Source: Gammaproteobacteria bacterium (GTDB lineage: Bacteria > Pseudomonadota > Gammaproteobacteria > Steroidobacterales > Steroidobacteraceae). From it: a stretch of 64,000 nt of DNA. Position numbers and translations under genes: made by a program. The DNA lies in assembly GCA_947469285.1 (NCBI GenBank), contig CANIOW010000016.1, positions 1 through 64,000 of the forward strand, in the 5' to 3' direction. Below the pieces are notes generated by a model. The model saw only the letters and a list, made by a program, of their open reading frames with translations. It was not told where the DNA came from and made no database searches. Each line of letters opens with the position of its first letter. Positions within the stretch are counted from its first letter, which is position 1. Shown piece by piece: positions 26,798 through 35,487 of the stretch.

Positions 26798-27291
26798 AAA
26801 CCCCGGAAGTGCAGCTCGATGCGCTCGATCGTCGCATCATCGACCTGCTGACGCAGGATGCACGCGTTAGCAACCGGCAGGTAGCGGCCCAGCTGAATGT
26901 CACCGAGGGCACTATCCGTGGCCGTATCCGTCGGCTGGAGAAGGGAAATTGCATTCGGCTCACGGCGGTCACCAACATCGCCTACCTGGGTTCGCCGAAG
27001 ATGGTGCTGATCGGGATCCAAGTGGAACACGCGCAGCTGAAGAACCTCTGCGCGAAGTTGTCCGCCATGCCCGACATCGGCGCCGTGATCGTCATGTTGG
27101 GGCGTTATGACATTCTGGCCATCGGTTTGTATAGCACCCTCGAAGAGGTGGTGGCGGTGGCTAACAACCGCATCCTGTCACTCCCGGGCGTACGCCATGT
27201 GGAAACCTCCATCGCAGTCAACACTTTGAAGTACGACCATCGCGTAGCGAAAATTACGCCGCCCATGAAGGCGGGTCCGCGCGACGCCTAA
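26794..27291 (+). CDS. Lrp/AsnC-family transcriptional regulator (second of a tandem pair)
   Basis: The 165-residue paralogue has 'LDRRIIDLLTQDARVSNRQV' and 'TIRGRIRRLEKGN' as the helix-turn-helix region and a RAM domain with 'DIGAVIVMLGRYDILAIGLY'. Its RAM domain differs clearly from the first copy, so the two may bind different ligands or form a hetero-oligomer. The overlap with the first gene is ATGA. A KstD-like dehydrogenase starts 20 nt downstream. Confidence 0.88.
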   Translation: MKTPEVQLDALDRRIIDLLTQDARVSNRQVAAQLNVTEGTIRGRIRRLEKGNCIRLTAVTNIAYLGSPKMVLIGIQVEHAQLKNLCAKLSAMPDIGAVIVMLGRYDILAIGLYSTLEEVVAVANNRILSLPGVRHVETSIAVNTLKYDHRVAKITPPMKAGPRDA

Positions 27292-27311
27292 AACTTTTGG
27301 AGAAGCATTTA

Positions 27312-29012
27312 ATGGCCACCCCGCGGCACCCCGAAGAAACTTTTGATGTCATCGTTGTTGGTACCGGTGCCCCCGGGCTCACCGCCGCGCTCACGGCGGC
27401 CTATCACGGTGCGCGTGTGGTGGTGGTGGAACGCGGTCATCTCTGGGGCGGCACTTCCGCCACCTCGGGTGGCACTATCTGGATTCCGAACAACCACCTG
27501 ATTGCCCCTGCCGGCGGCGAAGATAACCCGGCGGATGCTTTGCGTTACATCCGCGGGCTGGCCGGTGAAGAGGCGAGTGTGGAGCGTGTGCAGGCTTTCG
27601 TCGATGCTGCGCCGCGCATGGTGCGTTTTCTGGCCGACCATTCGGAGTTGCAGTTCGAGGCGCTGGATAGTTACTGCGACTACCATCCGGAACTGCCGGG
27701 TGGCCGCATGGGCTACCGGAGCATTCAGGCGCTGCCGATCAAATCGGACCTGCTGGCGCGTGACTTCGACACCTTGCAGCCACCGCATGTGTCCACTACC
27801 GCGTTTGGTCGCATCAACTGGACGGCGAAGGAAGCGCGCCCGCTCATCACTCAGGCCAAAGGTGCTAAATCCATCTTCCTGAAGATTGCCGCCAAGTACT
27901 GGCTCGATATTGGGCAGCGCCTGAAGACGCCCCGTGACCGGCGCATTACGGGCGGCGGCGCGTTGGTGGCGCGTTTGCGGCGTTCGCTGAATCAGCGCCA
28001 GGTGCCCATACGCCTGTCGACGGCGTTGGTGGATTACGTCCTCGAGAACGGCCGGGTGGTCGGCATCGAGGTAGAAAGTGGGGGTTATCGCCAGGTGCTG
28101 CGAGCGACGCAAGGCGTGGTGGTGGCCTCCGGCGGCTTTGAGCGCAACCCGGAGCTGCGGCGACAGCATTTGCCGGGCCCGACCAGTACGGCCTGGACGG
28201 GCGGCAATCCGTTTAACACCGGCGAGCCGATTGCCGCTGCCATGCGTCTAGGCGCCAAAATGCACCTGCTGGACGCCGCTTGGTGGGCGCCTGGTTTCAA
28301 GCTGGCTGACGAAGACCGCGCGCGCCCCATGTTCGTGGAGCGCTCGCTCCCCGGTTCGATCATGGTCGATCAAAGTGGACGGCGCTTTTGCAACGAAGCG
28401 GCGTCCTACCATGTCACGGGTACCGTGATGGCTGAGCGCGCCGCGACGGGGGGTACGGCACCGAGCTGGTTTGTGTTCGATGCGCGCTTCCGTGGCAAGT
28501 ACGCGCTGGGTCCGCTCTTTCCGGGCCCGCCGGCGTTCGACCGTAGTGTGAAGCCCAGTATGCGTGCGCTGCTCAAGCGGGCCGATACCCTGGCTGAGTT
28601 GGCAGCGCTGATCGGCGTGGAGGCCGCGACCTTCAGCGCCACCGTAGAGCAGTTTAATGCCGATGCGCGGACGGGCAAGGACACGCTGTTTGGCCGTGGC
28701 GACAGTGCCTATGACCGTTACTACGGTGACGATGCGGTGCAACCCAACCCGTGCCTGCTGCCGCTGGAGAGGGGCCCGTTTTATGCGCTTCCCATCCTGC
28801 CGTGCGATCTGGGAACCAAGGGCGGCATGCTCACCGACGTGGAGGCGCGTGTGCTGCACGAGGATGGCAGCATCATCGAAGGCCTGTATGCCGTGGGTAA
28901 CTGCGCCGCCTCACCGATGGGGCGTAGTTATCCGGCCGCAGGCGCCACGCTTGGTCCGGGCATGACCTTCGCTTGGCTCGCAGCCCGCCATGCCTTGGGT
29001 GTCACCGGTTAA
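27312..29012 (+). CDS. KstD-like FAD-dependent 3-ketosteroid delta-1-dehydrogenase
   Basis: The 566-residue flavoprotein has the FAD motif 'VIVVGTGAPGLTAALTAAYH', then 'GGTSATSGGTIWIPNN', which is near-diagnostic for KstD-type enzymes. The C-terminal 'GRSYPAAGATLGPGMTFAWL' keeps the Tyr and Gly that hold the 3-keto group in characterised KstD. The enzyme would introduce the 1,2 double bond into ring A. The ATG at 27312 follows TTGGAGAAG; an upstream in-frame TTG is less likely. The membrane protein that follows starts 28 nt later. Confidence 0.88.
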   Translation: MATPRHPEETFDVIVVGTGAPGLTAALTAAYHGARVVVVERGHLWGGTSATSGGTIWIPNNHLIAPAGGEDNPADALRYIRGLAGEEASVERVQAFVDAAPRMVRFLADHSELQFEALDSYCDYHPELPGGRMGYRSIQALPIKSDLLARDFDTLQPPHVSTTAFGRINWTAKEARPLITQAKGAKSIFLKIAAKYWLDIGQRLKTPRDRRITGGGALVARLRRSLNQRQVPIRLSTALVDYVLENGRVVGIEVESGGYRQVLRATQGVVVASGGFERNPELRRQHLPGPTSTAWTGGNPFNTGEPIAAAMRLGAKMHLLDAAWWAPGFKLADEDRARPMFVERSLPGSIMVDQSGRRFCNEAASYHVTGTVMAERAATGGTAPSWFVFDARFRGKYALGPLFPGPPAFDRSVKPSMRALLKRADTLAELAALIGVEAATFSATVEQFNADARTGKDTLFGRGDSAYDRYYGDDAVQPNPCLLPLERGPFYALPILPCDLGTKGGMLTDVEARVLHEDGSIIEGLYAVGNCAASPMGRSYPAAGATLGPGMTFAWLAARHALGVTG

Positions 29013-29040
29013 ATTCCCGCCCGTTTTTTTGGAGCGTGTT

Positions 29041-29667
29041 ATGCAGCCCCGTACCCGTCGTTTTGCGACTCTGCTGGCCGCAGTGGGTTGGACCGCGCTG
29101 GTGTTACAGTTTTATCTGACCACTACTCATCAGATGGCCGAGGGTCGGAGCTTCTGGTGGGGCGTGGTGGTTTACTGCGGCTACTTCACCCTAACCACCA
29201 ATGCGTTTTGCGCACTGGTGGCCACGGCCCATGCCGTGCCTGAACGTTTGGCGGCGCGTTGGGCGTGGTGGCGGCAACCCGTGGTGGTCACGTGCGCGAT
29301 GGTGTCGATCATCATCGTCGGCAGTGTCTATTTTCTGTTGCTGCGTCATCAGTACCACCCCGAAGGCTTGCAATGGGTGGTGGACCGCTTCTTGCACTAT
29401 CTGATTCCACCAGCGTTTGTGCTTTTCTGGTGGCGCGAAGTGCCGCATGGTCGTCTGGAGTGGATGCACTTACCGCAGATGCTGCTCTACCCTTCGGTCT
29501 ATCTGCTTTACCTGCTGATTCGCGGTGGCCTGACCGGCGAGTATCCTTACTTCTTCATTGATGTTGCGCGGCTCGGGTACCTCCAGGCGTTATTGAATGC
29601 CTTGGGTGTAGCGGCATTGTTTACCGTGCTGGCATCTTTGGGTGTGAAGGCTAAGCGTCGGCGATAG
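29041..29667 (+). CDS. Pr6Pr-family membrane protein
   Basis: The 208-residue protein has about six transmembrane segments, starting with 'FATLLAAVGWTALVLQFYL' and 'VVVYCGYFTLTTNAFCALVA', the latter typical of the Pr6Pr group. A central 'HYLIPPAFVLFWW' and a late 'PQMLLYPSVYLLYLLIRGG' complete it. Function is unknown in this family. The ATG has a TTGGAG site. Its 3' end overlaps the convergent flavoprotein gene by 17 nt. Co-location with steroid genes suggests transport or membrane integration of a hydrophobic substrate, which is inference. Confidence 0.75.
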   Translation: MQPRTRRFATLLAAVGWTALVLQFYLTTTHQMAEGRSFWWGVVVYCGYFTLTTNAFCALVATAHAVPERLAARWAWWRQPVVVTCAMVSIIIVGSVYFLLLRHQYHPEGLQWVVDRFLHYLIPPAFVLFWWREVPHGRLEWMHLPQMLLYPSVYLLYLLIRGGLTGEYPYFFIDVARLGYLQALLNALGVAALFTVLASLGVKAKRRR

Positions 29668-31348
29668 CCTTGGCGGCGCGCCGCCCGGAAAATACGCCGT
29701 CAGCGATCGACAGGCCGCTCACGTACAAATGCGAAGGCACGCCCACTGCCGTGCGGCCGGCGGCGTAGAGCCCGGGCACGGCCTGCCCGTCTTCCCGCAG
29801 CACCTGCCCGGTGGCTTCGTCCACGACCAGTCCGCCCAGGGTGAGCACCGCGCAGGGCAATAAGGGAAAATCTAGCGAAATATCCATGAGGTAGTAGGGT
29901 GCCTTTAGCTCGACGATATCCGCTACATCACGACCGAAAGCATCCGGGATTTCGCCGCGGCTGGCAGCAGCGCTGGCGGCCAGGGTGGCCTCTAACGCTT
30001 GTGGTGGACAACCGAGCAAGGCCGCCAAGGCCGTGCTGTTGTGGGCCTTCTTCAGGCCGAACAGCAGGTTCACCCAAGCCAACTGCCACTGGAAGGTGAG
30101 CAACTTCCACGGATTGCTCTGCTTCCAGGATTGGCGCACCAGTGTGCGGTCGAGAATGAGCCAGGCTTTGCCGGCCTGCTCTTCGCACATGGCCGCACCG
30201 ATCGTGGCGCCATAGCTCAGTTCGTTGACGAAGCGCTCGCCGGCGCGGTTGACGATGAGCCCATGCGACCAGGCTTCTGGTGGATTGATGAAGCGCCAAG
30301 CGGAACTGCGGTCCATCCGCGCCGTACCTGCGCCAACGCTCTGGCCGAGCCGAATGCCGCTGCCATCATCGCCGGCGGTCCCAAGTGGGAGGCCAGCGGC
30401 ATATTTTGGTGAGTGATGCTGCAGCATGGCGCGGTTGTAGACAAAGCCACCGGCCGACAGCACCACGCCGCGTCGCGCACGAATGAAACGGGTAACGCGC
30501 TGCTTGGCTTCAATAGCTGCAGCCCGGCCGAGCCAGCGGAAGGCGCGCTGGTGGACGTAGCGGGCACCCGGGAGTAAGAACGGGTAAATGGTGAACAGCC
30601 ATTTGGCGCGTGCCAGACAGCGTTCATGGTCGCGCCAGGCGGCGGAGTCTGCGGGCAGCTGCAGTACTTTGATGCCCAGCACCCGGCCCGTGCCGTCCAC
30701 CACCAGCTGCCGCACTTCCGCTTTACGGTGCAGCTGCAGGCCAAGACGGAGGGCTGCGTCGCGCAGTGGCCAGAAGAGGGCCCCCCCCAGATCCGTGCCG
30801 CTACGACGACGAAACCCCGGGTCGCCACGGTGACCGCGTGCCGCGGGCTTGGCCACGGCACGGCTGGCAGGCAACAAGGTATTGTCCGGGTGGTAGAGAA
30901 AATAGTTGAGACTGGGATAAGACGTCTTACGCTTGTAGACGGTGGGGTGAAACTGCACGCCATGCTGGATGAGCCACTCGGTGTGGTTAGGGCTCTCTGC
31001 GCAGAAGCGGCGCAAGGTGGCGTCGCTCACGACGCCCTGTGTTTCCAGCTGCAGATAGCGAAACATGTCCTCGACGGTGTCTGCTTCGCCGGCCGCGCGC
31101 TGAATGCTAGTGCCACCACCGGCATAAAACACACCACCGCTCGCTTCGGTGGCGCCACCACCCAGCTGCCGGTCCACGGCAATAACGCTCAGTCCGCGTT
31201 CAAGGCCATCTAGCGCCGCGGCCACGCCCGCACCGCCGAGGCCGACCACGACCACATCCGCCACTTCGTCCCATAGCACCGCATCGCTCGTGGTGACAGT
31301 CAGCGGCGCTTCGACAGCCGAGTACCAGTGGGGATCGCTGGGGTTCAT
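29651..31348 (-). CDS. FAD-binding dehydrogenase, KstD/fumarate-reductase-like
   Basis: The 565-residue flavoprotein has 'ADVVVVGLGGAGVAAALDGL' as the FAD motif and 'GGGATEASGGVFYAGGGTS' next to it, and ends with 'SHLYVSGLSIADGVFSGRRA'. It belongs to the same superfamily as KstD but to a different branch, and lacks the Tyr-x-x-x-Gly of the KstD C-terminus. It may be a delta-4(5-alpha) or other ring dehydrogenase. It is downstream of the CoA ligase on the same strand with a 22-nt gap. Confidence 0.8.
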   Translation of the reverse strand: MNPSDPHWYSAVEAPLTVTTSDAVLWDEVADVVVVGLGGAGVAAALDGLERGLSVIAVDRQLGGGATEASGGVFYAGGGTSIQRAAGEADTVEDMFRYLQLETQGVVSDATLRRFCAESPNHTEWLIQHGVQFHPTVYKRKTSYPSLNYFLYHPDNTLLPASRAVAKPAARGHRGDPGFRRRSGTDLGGALFWPLRDAALRLGLQLHRKAEVRQLVVDGTGRVLGIKVLQLPADSAAWRDHERCLARAKWLFTIYPFLLPGARYVHQRAFRWLGRAAAIEAKQRVTRFIRARRGVVLSAGGFVYNRAMLQHHSPKYAAGLPLGTAGDDGSGIRLGQSVGAGTARMDRSSAWRFINPPEAWSHGLIVNRAGERFVNELSYGATIGAAMCEEQAGKAWLILDRTLVRQSWKQSNPWKLLTFQWQLAWVNLLFGLKKAHNSTALAALLGCPPQALEATLAASAAASRGEIPDAFGRDVADIVELKAPYYLMDISLDFPLLPCAVLTLGGLVVDEATGQVLREDGQAVPGLYAAGRTAVGVPSHLYVSGLSIADGVFSGRRAAKAIADA

Positions 31349-31370
31349 AGAGAAATATCCATAGAGTGGG

Positions 31371-33020
31371 TCAGTCGCGCAATTGGAACTTCATCACTTT
31401 GCCCGCGGCATTCACCGGCAGTGCCGCAACGAAGACCACTTGACGCGGCACTTTGTAGTTGGCCATTTCGCTGCGGCACCAGGCGGTAATTTCACTGGCG
31501 GTCACTGCGCTGTCGGGGCGCTTGACGATGACCGCCTTGCCCACTTCCCCCATCCGCTCATCGGGAATGCCCAGCACAGCCACTTGCGCGATCGCTGGGT
31601 GAGTACTCATCAGCCGCTCGATTTCCGCCGGGTAACAATTGAAGCCGCCGCAGATGTACATGTCTTTCATGCGGTCGGTAATGCGCAGATAGCCTTCCGC
31701 ATCACGCACCGCGATGTCGCCAGTGTGCAGCCAGCCATCACGGTCGATGGCTTCTGCGGTGGCGGCGGGGTCATCTAGATAGCCTTGCATGACGTTGAAA
31801 CCGCGGACCCACAGTTCACCGGGCACGCCGATGGCGCAGTCCTGACCCGCTGGATCTACGAAACGCACCTCCACGCCCGGGATAGGGGTGCCGCAGGAGC
31901 TGGCGATGCGTTCCACGCTGTCACCGAGGCGGCACATCGAGACCAGACCGGTGGATTCGGTCAGGCCATAACCGGTTAGCACGATGTGGAACCCAAGTTC
32001 GTCGTGCATGCGCTGGATGAGCACGGGGGGGACGCTGGCGGCGCCAGTGATGGCGACGCGCAGCGAGGACAGGTCATATTGCGCGCGCTGCGGGTGTGCG
32101 AGCAGTGACTGGAAGAGGGTTGGTGGCCCGGGCAGAATGGTAATGCGGTCCGCCACGATGCGGCGCAGCACTTCACCCGCATCGAATACCGCCATGGGCA
32201 GGATGGTGGCGCCGTGCAGCAGGCAGACCAGCCAGCCACTCTTGTAGCCGAACACGTGGAAGAAGGGATTCACGATGAGATAGCGGTCGCCGCTGCGGAG
32301 GCTGACGGCGGTGGCCCAGGCGCGGTAAGAACGGGTGTTCTGGCCATGCGTGCACACCACACCCTTGGGTAAGCCGGTGGTGCCCGACGTGAACAGGATG
32401 TCGGCGACGGTGGTCGGCGTGAGCGCATCGACGGCGGCCGTGACGATGCTGGTGGGCACCGCTTCCCCGCTGGCGATGAACGCCGCCCAGTCGACGGCGA
32501 CTGGCAGGTCGCCGGTAGCGGCCGCCAGTGCGCTGGCCGCGTCACCCTCAAGGGGCGGGAGGCGTACCAGCTGCTGCAGCTCCGGGAGTGGTTCGCCGTG
32601 CAGCAGGGTGGGGTAGTCGGTGCCGAGGAAGGGTGCGGCGGTGAACAGCACGCGCGCGTGGCTGCGGCGCAGGATATCGGCGGCTTCACGCCCCCGCAGG
32701 CGGGTGTTGAGGGGCACCAGTGCCGCACCGAGGCATTGCGCCCCCAGGGCCGCGAGAATCCACTCCGGTTGGTTGGGTGCCCACACGGCCACCCGGTCGC
32801 CGCTGCGGACGCCGGCGGCATGCAAGGCCTTGGCGGTGGCCATCACGTCGGCCCACAGCTGGGCAAAACTCCATTGGCGGGTGGGCGTCTCCAATGCCGG
32901 GCGGTCCTGCCACACGCGTGCGGCTGCGCGCAGGGCGCCAGGCCCGGTGGCTTCGCTGGCCACTTCGCTGGCGATCTCTGTGGTCACTTCGCTGGCTGGT
33001 GCGTGCGCCGCAGTCGTCAT
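31371..33020 (-). CDS. Acyl-CoA ligase, FadD3-like AMP-forming
   Basis: The 549-residue AMP-dependent ligase has the P-loop 'FTSGTTGLPKG' (about 205), 'YGLTES', 'GDIAVRDAEGYLRITDRMKD' and 'GKVMKFQLRD', with the catalytic Lys in 'AAGKVMK'. The best-known relatives activate the HIP acid formed from steroid rings C and D. The ATG at 33020 has an AGGAG site 9 nt upstream; an alternative ATG 24 nt further up lacks one. The N-terminus holds a low-complexity Ser-Glu-Val/Ala repeat. Confidence 0.82.
   Translation of the reverse strand: MTTAAHAPASEVTTEIASEVASEATGPGALRAAARVWQDRPALETPTRQWSFAQLWADVMATAKALHAAGVRSGDRVAVWAPNQPEWILAALGAQCLGAALVPLNTRLRGREAADILRRSHARVLFTAAPFLGTDYPTLLHGEPLPELQQLVRLPPLEGDAASALAAATGDLPVAVDWAAFIASGEAVPTSIVTAAVDALTPTTVADILFTSGTTGLPKGVVCTHGQNTRSYRAWATAVSLRSGDRYLIVNPFFHVFGYKSGWLVCLLHGATILPMAVFDAGEVLRRIVADRITILPGPPTLFQSLLAHPQRAQYDLSSLRVAITGAASVPPVLIQRMHDELGFHIVLTGYGLTESTGLVSMCRLGDSVERIASSCGTPIPGVEVRFVDPAGQDCAIGVPGELWVRGFNVMQGYLDDPAATAEAIDRDGWLHTGDIAVRDAEGYLRITDRMKDMYICGGFNCYPAEIERLMSTHPAIAQVAVLGIPDERMGEVGKAVIVKRPDSAVTASEITAWCRSEMANYKVPRQVVFVAALPVNAAGKVMKFQLRD
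32951..32996. repeat. Short direct repeats in the FadD3-like N-terminus
   Basis: CTTCGCTGGC occurs at 32951, 32963 and 32987, a 12-nt period. In the protein it gives the SEV/SEA repeat at residues about 10-25. It adds length to the N-terminus without disturbing the ligase fold. Confidence 0.6.
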
Positions 33021-33093
33021 TGATTTGGTCTCCTGAAGCCCCACGCTTCGGCGGCTATCATGCTATAAAAATGCCTGATGCGTATCGAACCTA

Positions 33094-33105
33094 GTAAAAT
33101 TTTAC
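33094..33105. promoter_or_regulatory. 12-bp palindrome between divergent fadD3-like and SDR genes
   Basis: GTAAAATTTTAC lies in the 106-nt divergent gap, 21 nt before the SDR ATG and 73 nt before the ligase ATG. It may bind a repressor of both operons. No regulator in the window is assigned. Confidence 0.5.
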
Positions 33106-33126
33106 GCACTATGCGAGACTCAAAAA

Positions 33127-33906
33127 ATGTCTTTAAGCTTTGATTTTGCGGGGTCGGTGGTGGTTGTCACCGGGGGTGGCAAGGGCATTGGCCGTGGTAT
33201 TTCCGAGGCGTTTCTGGCCGCCGGCGCCGTGGTGGTGGTGTGTGGCCGGCAGGCGCCGCCGACCTTGCCCGCGGCCGCCGGGCGGAGCGCCGAATTTCTG
33301 CCTTGCGATGTGCGCGACGCGGCGGCCGTGGCTGCTTTTTTCGAGGCGGTGGTCGCGCAGCATGGCCGCTTGGATGTGCTGGTTAACAACGCCGGTGGCG
33401 CACCGCCGCATACCGCCGCGGACGTGTCTGCCCGGCTGGCGGAACGCATCATTCAGCTGAATCTACTCGGTCCGCTGTACTGCGCGCAGGCAGCCTACCG
33501 CCAGATGCTCCAGCAAGGCAGCGGCGCTATCATCAACATCGCCAGTGTGGCGGGCGCACGACCGACTCCCGGCAGTGCCACTTATGGGGCGGCTAAAGCT
33601 GGCCTGCTCAATCTGTCGCGTTCGCTGGCGATGGAGTGGGGCCCGCAGGTGCGCGTGAATGCCATCGTTGCCGGACTGATGGCGGCTGACAATCTCGATG
33701 AATTCTACGGCGGCGCCGCTGGCGTGAAACGTATCGACGCCATGCTGCCGCTGGGGCGTATGGGCAAGCCGGAAGACATTGCGGCGGCCTGTTTGTATCT
33801 GGCTTCACCAATGGCAGCCTATGTCAGTGGCGCAACGCTAGAGGTCCACGGCGGCGGCGAGCCGCCGGCATTTTTGTATCTGGCGGGCCAGCCGGCACCA
33901 CCTTAA
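33127..33906 (+). CDS. Short-chain dehydrogenase/reductase
   Basis: The 259-residue classical SDR has 'TGGGKGIGRG' (15-24) for NAD(P), 'NNAG' (87-90) and the catalytic Ser140, Tyr153 and Lys157. The substrate is unknown; similar enzymes oxidise or reduce hydroxyl or keto groups of steroid intermediates. It is divergent from the CoA ligase and 37 nt before a second SDR. Confidence 0.88.
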   Translation: MSLSFDFAGSVVVVTGGGKGIGRGISEAFLAAGAVVVVCGRQAPPTLPAAAGRSAEFLPCDVRDAAAVAAFFEAVVAQHGRLDVLVNNAGGAPPHTAADVSARLAERIIQLNLLGPLYCAQAAYRQMLQQGSGAIINIASVAGARPTPGSATYGAAKAGLLNLSRSLAMEWGPQVRVNAIVAGLMAADNLDEFYGGAAGVKRIDAMLPLGRMGKPEDIAAACLYLASPMAAYVSGATLEVHGGGEPPAFLYLAGQPAPP

Positions 33907-33943
33907 GATCAATATTCGTAGCACTACGAGGGGGGGAAGGACT

Positions 33944-34825
33944 ATGACAACGAAAACTGAGGCGCGGGTGGCGGTCGTCACTGGGGCCAGTCGTGGTGCG
34001 GGCAAGGGCATTGCTTTGGGGCTGGGTCAGCGTGGCTTGACGGTCTATGTCACTGGCCGTTCCACCGACAAGAGCTTGGGGATGAGCAAGGGTGAGGCCC
34101 TGCCGGGTACCGTGCACGAGACCGCGGCGGAGATTACTCGCCTGGGTGGACAGGGTATTGCGGTGGGCTGCGACCATGACGATGAAGCCCAGGTCGCTGC
34201 GCTGTTTGCACGCGTGGCACGCGAATCGGGGCACCTCGACATCTTGGTCAACAACGCCACTTTCATCCATGACAATCTCATCGATGCCGGCGGGTTCTGG
34301 GAGAAGCCGCTGGACTTTGTGCGGATCTTGGATGTCGGCCTGCGCTCGGCCTATGTGGCCAGCTGGCATGCGGCGCGCATGATGGTGCCACGTAAGAGCG
34401 GTCTCATTACCTTTGTCTCCTCGTTCGGTGCCAGCTGCTATATGCACGGCCCGGCCTACGGCGCGCAGAAAGCCGGCCTCGATAAATTCGCCGCCGACAT
34501 GGGCGTGGACCTTGAAGGGACTGGCGTTGCCGCGGTGTCGCTGTGGCTGGGGCCGCAGATTACCGAGCGCACGGCGATCGCGGTGCGTGAGCGCCCCGAC
34601 CAGTACAGCGAGTTCATGAAAATCGCTGAAACGCCCCAGTTCAATGGGCGTGTCGTCGAGGCGCTGGCGCGTGACCCGGCCTTGGCCAAGAAAAATGGCC
34701 AGACGCTGGTGACGGCCGAACTGGCGGTGGAATACGGCATTCAAGATGAAGGCGGGCGCCAACCGCCGTCGTACCGGGAGATGCTGGGCGCGCCACGCAT
34801 TCCCCATCCTGCCAAGGTTATCTGA
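33944..34825 (+). CDS. Short-chain dehydrogenase/reductase, DHRS1-like
   Basis: The 293-residue SDR has the nucleotide motif 'TGASRGAGKG' (13-22), 'NNAT' (103-106) and Ser160, Tyr172 and Lys176. The longer loop 'GRSTDKSLGMSKGEALPGT' and the C-terminal extension resemble the DHRS1 branch, whose members reduce steroid and xenobiotic carbonyls. It is followed 4 nt later by the flavin reductase. Confidence 0.86.
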   Translation: MTTKTEARVAVVTGASRGAGKGIALGLGQRGLTVYVTGRSTDKSLGMSKGEALPGTVHETAAEITRLGGQGIAVGCDHDDEAQVAALFARVARESGHLDILVNNATFIHDNLIDAGGFWEKPLDFVRILDVGLRSAYVASWHAARMMVPRKSGLITFVSSFGASCYMHGPAYGAQKAGLDKFAADMGVDLEGTGVAAVSLWLGPQITERTAIAVRERPDQYSEFMKIAETPQFNGRVVEALARDPALAKKNGQTLVTAELAVEYGIQDEGGRQPPSYREMLGAPRIPHPAKVI

Positions 34826-34829
34826 GCCG

Positions 34830-35393
34830 GTGCCAGTCAGTCCGTCGGCCGAAGCTGGCGCACCGGCTATTCCGTTGCGCGCGTTGCGCGATGCCTTTGG
34901 GGCATTCGCAACCGGCGTCACTGTGGTTACTGCGGTCCGGCCTGACGGCGAACCGGTAGGCATCACGGCCAATTCGTTCTGTTCGGTGTCGCTGGAGCCG
35001 CCACTGGTCTTGTGGTGCTTGGTCAATTCCAGTCCGAGTCTTCCAGCCTTTGCGCTAGGGGCAGCGTTTGCGGTGCACATCCTCGCCGATGGCCAGCGCG
35101 ATGTGGCGATGCACTTTGCGCGTTCCGGCAAGGACAAGTTCGAGGTAGACGCCGTGGGGCGCCTGCAGCCGGAGCCGCCGCGCCTGCACGGGGTGCGGGC
35201 GCGGCTGGATTGCCGGGTGCAGACGCTGCACGCCGGGGGCGACCACACCATTATTGTGGGCGACGTGCTGGTGGTGGAGCGCAGTACGGCCTCGCCGTTG
35301 CTGTTTGCCGATGGCAAATTCGGTCGCTACACCCTCGACGCCGGGGCACCGGTCGTGAACCACTGGAGTGGCTTGCACGGCGACTGGCTGTGA
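34830..35393 (+). CDS. Flavin reductase component of a two-component monooxygenase (HsaB/HpaC-like)
   Basis: The 187-residue protein has the FMN-binding split-barrel fold with 'FATGVTVVTAVRPDGEPVGI' and 'TANSFCSVSLEPPLVLWCL'. Such reductases supply FADH2/FMNH2 to a partner monooxygenase; HsaB serves the steroid A-ring hydroxylase. No such monooxygenase is in the window. The GTG at 34830 is the start most compatible with the 4-nt spacing from the preceding gene. Confidence 0.85.
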   Translation: MPVSPSAEAGAPAIPLRALRDAFGAFATGVTVVTAVRPDGEPVGITANSFCSVSLEPPLVLWCLVNSSPSLPAFALGAAFAVHILADGQRDVAMHFARSGKDKFEVDAVGRLQPEPPRLHGVRARLDCRVQTLHAGGDHTIIVGDVLVVERSTASPLLFADGKFGRYTLDAGAPVVNHWSGLHGDWL

Positions 35394-35487
35394 ACGGCGA
35401 CGCGAAGGCGCAATCGTTGCGATTGGTGGAGAATGTGATGTGTCGTGCGCTTGCCCTAGGGATGAACCGTTAGTGAATGCTGCCAGT

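Noticed and set aside
33824-35317. 497-codon minus-strand open frame opposite the SDR and flavin reductase genes
   Set aside because: It is antisense to three genes with clear motifs, shows no domain, and long shadow frames are expected at this GC content.
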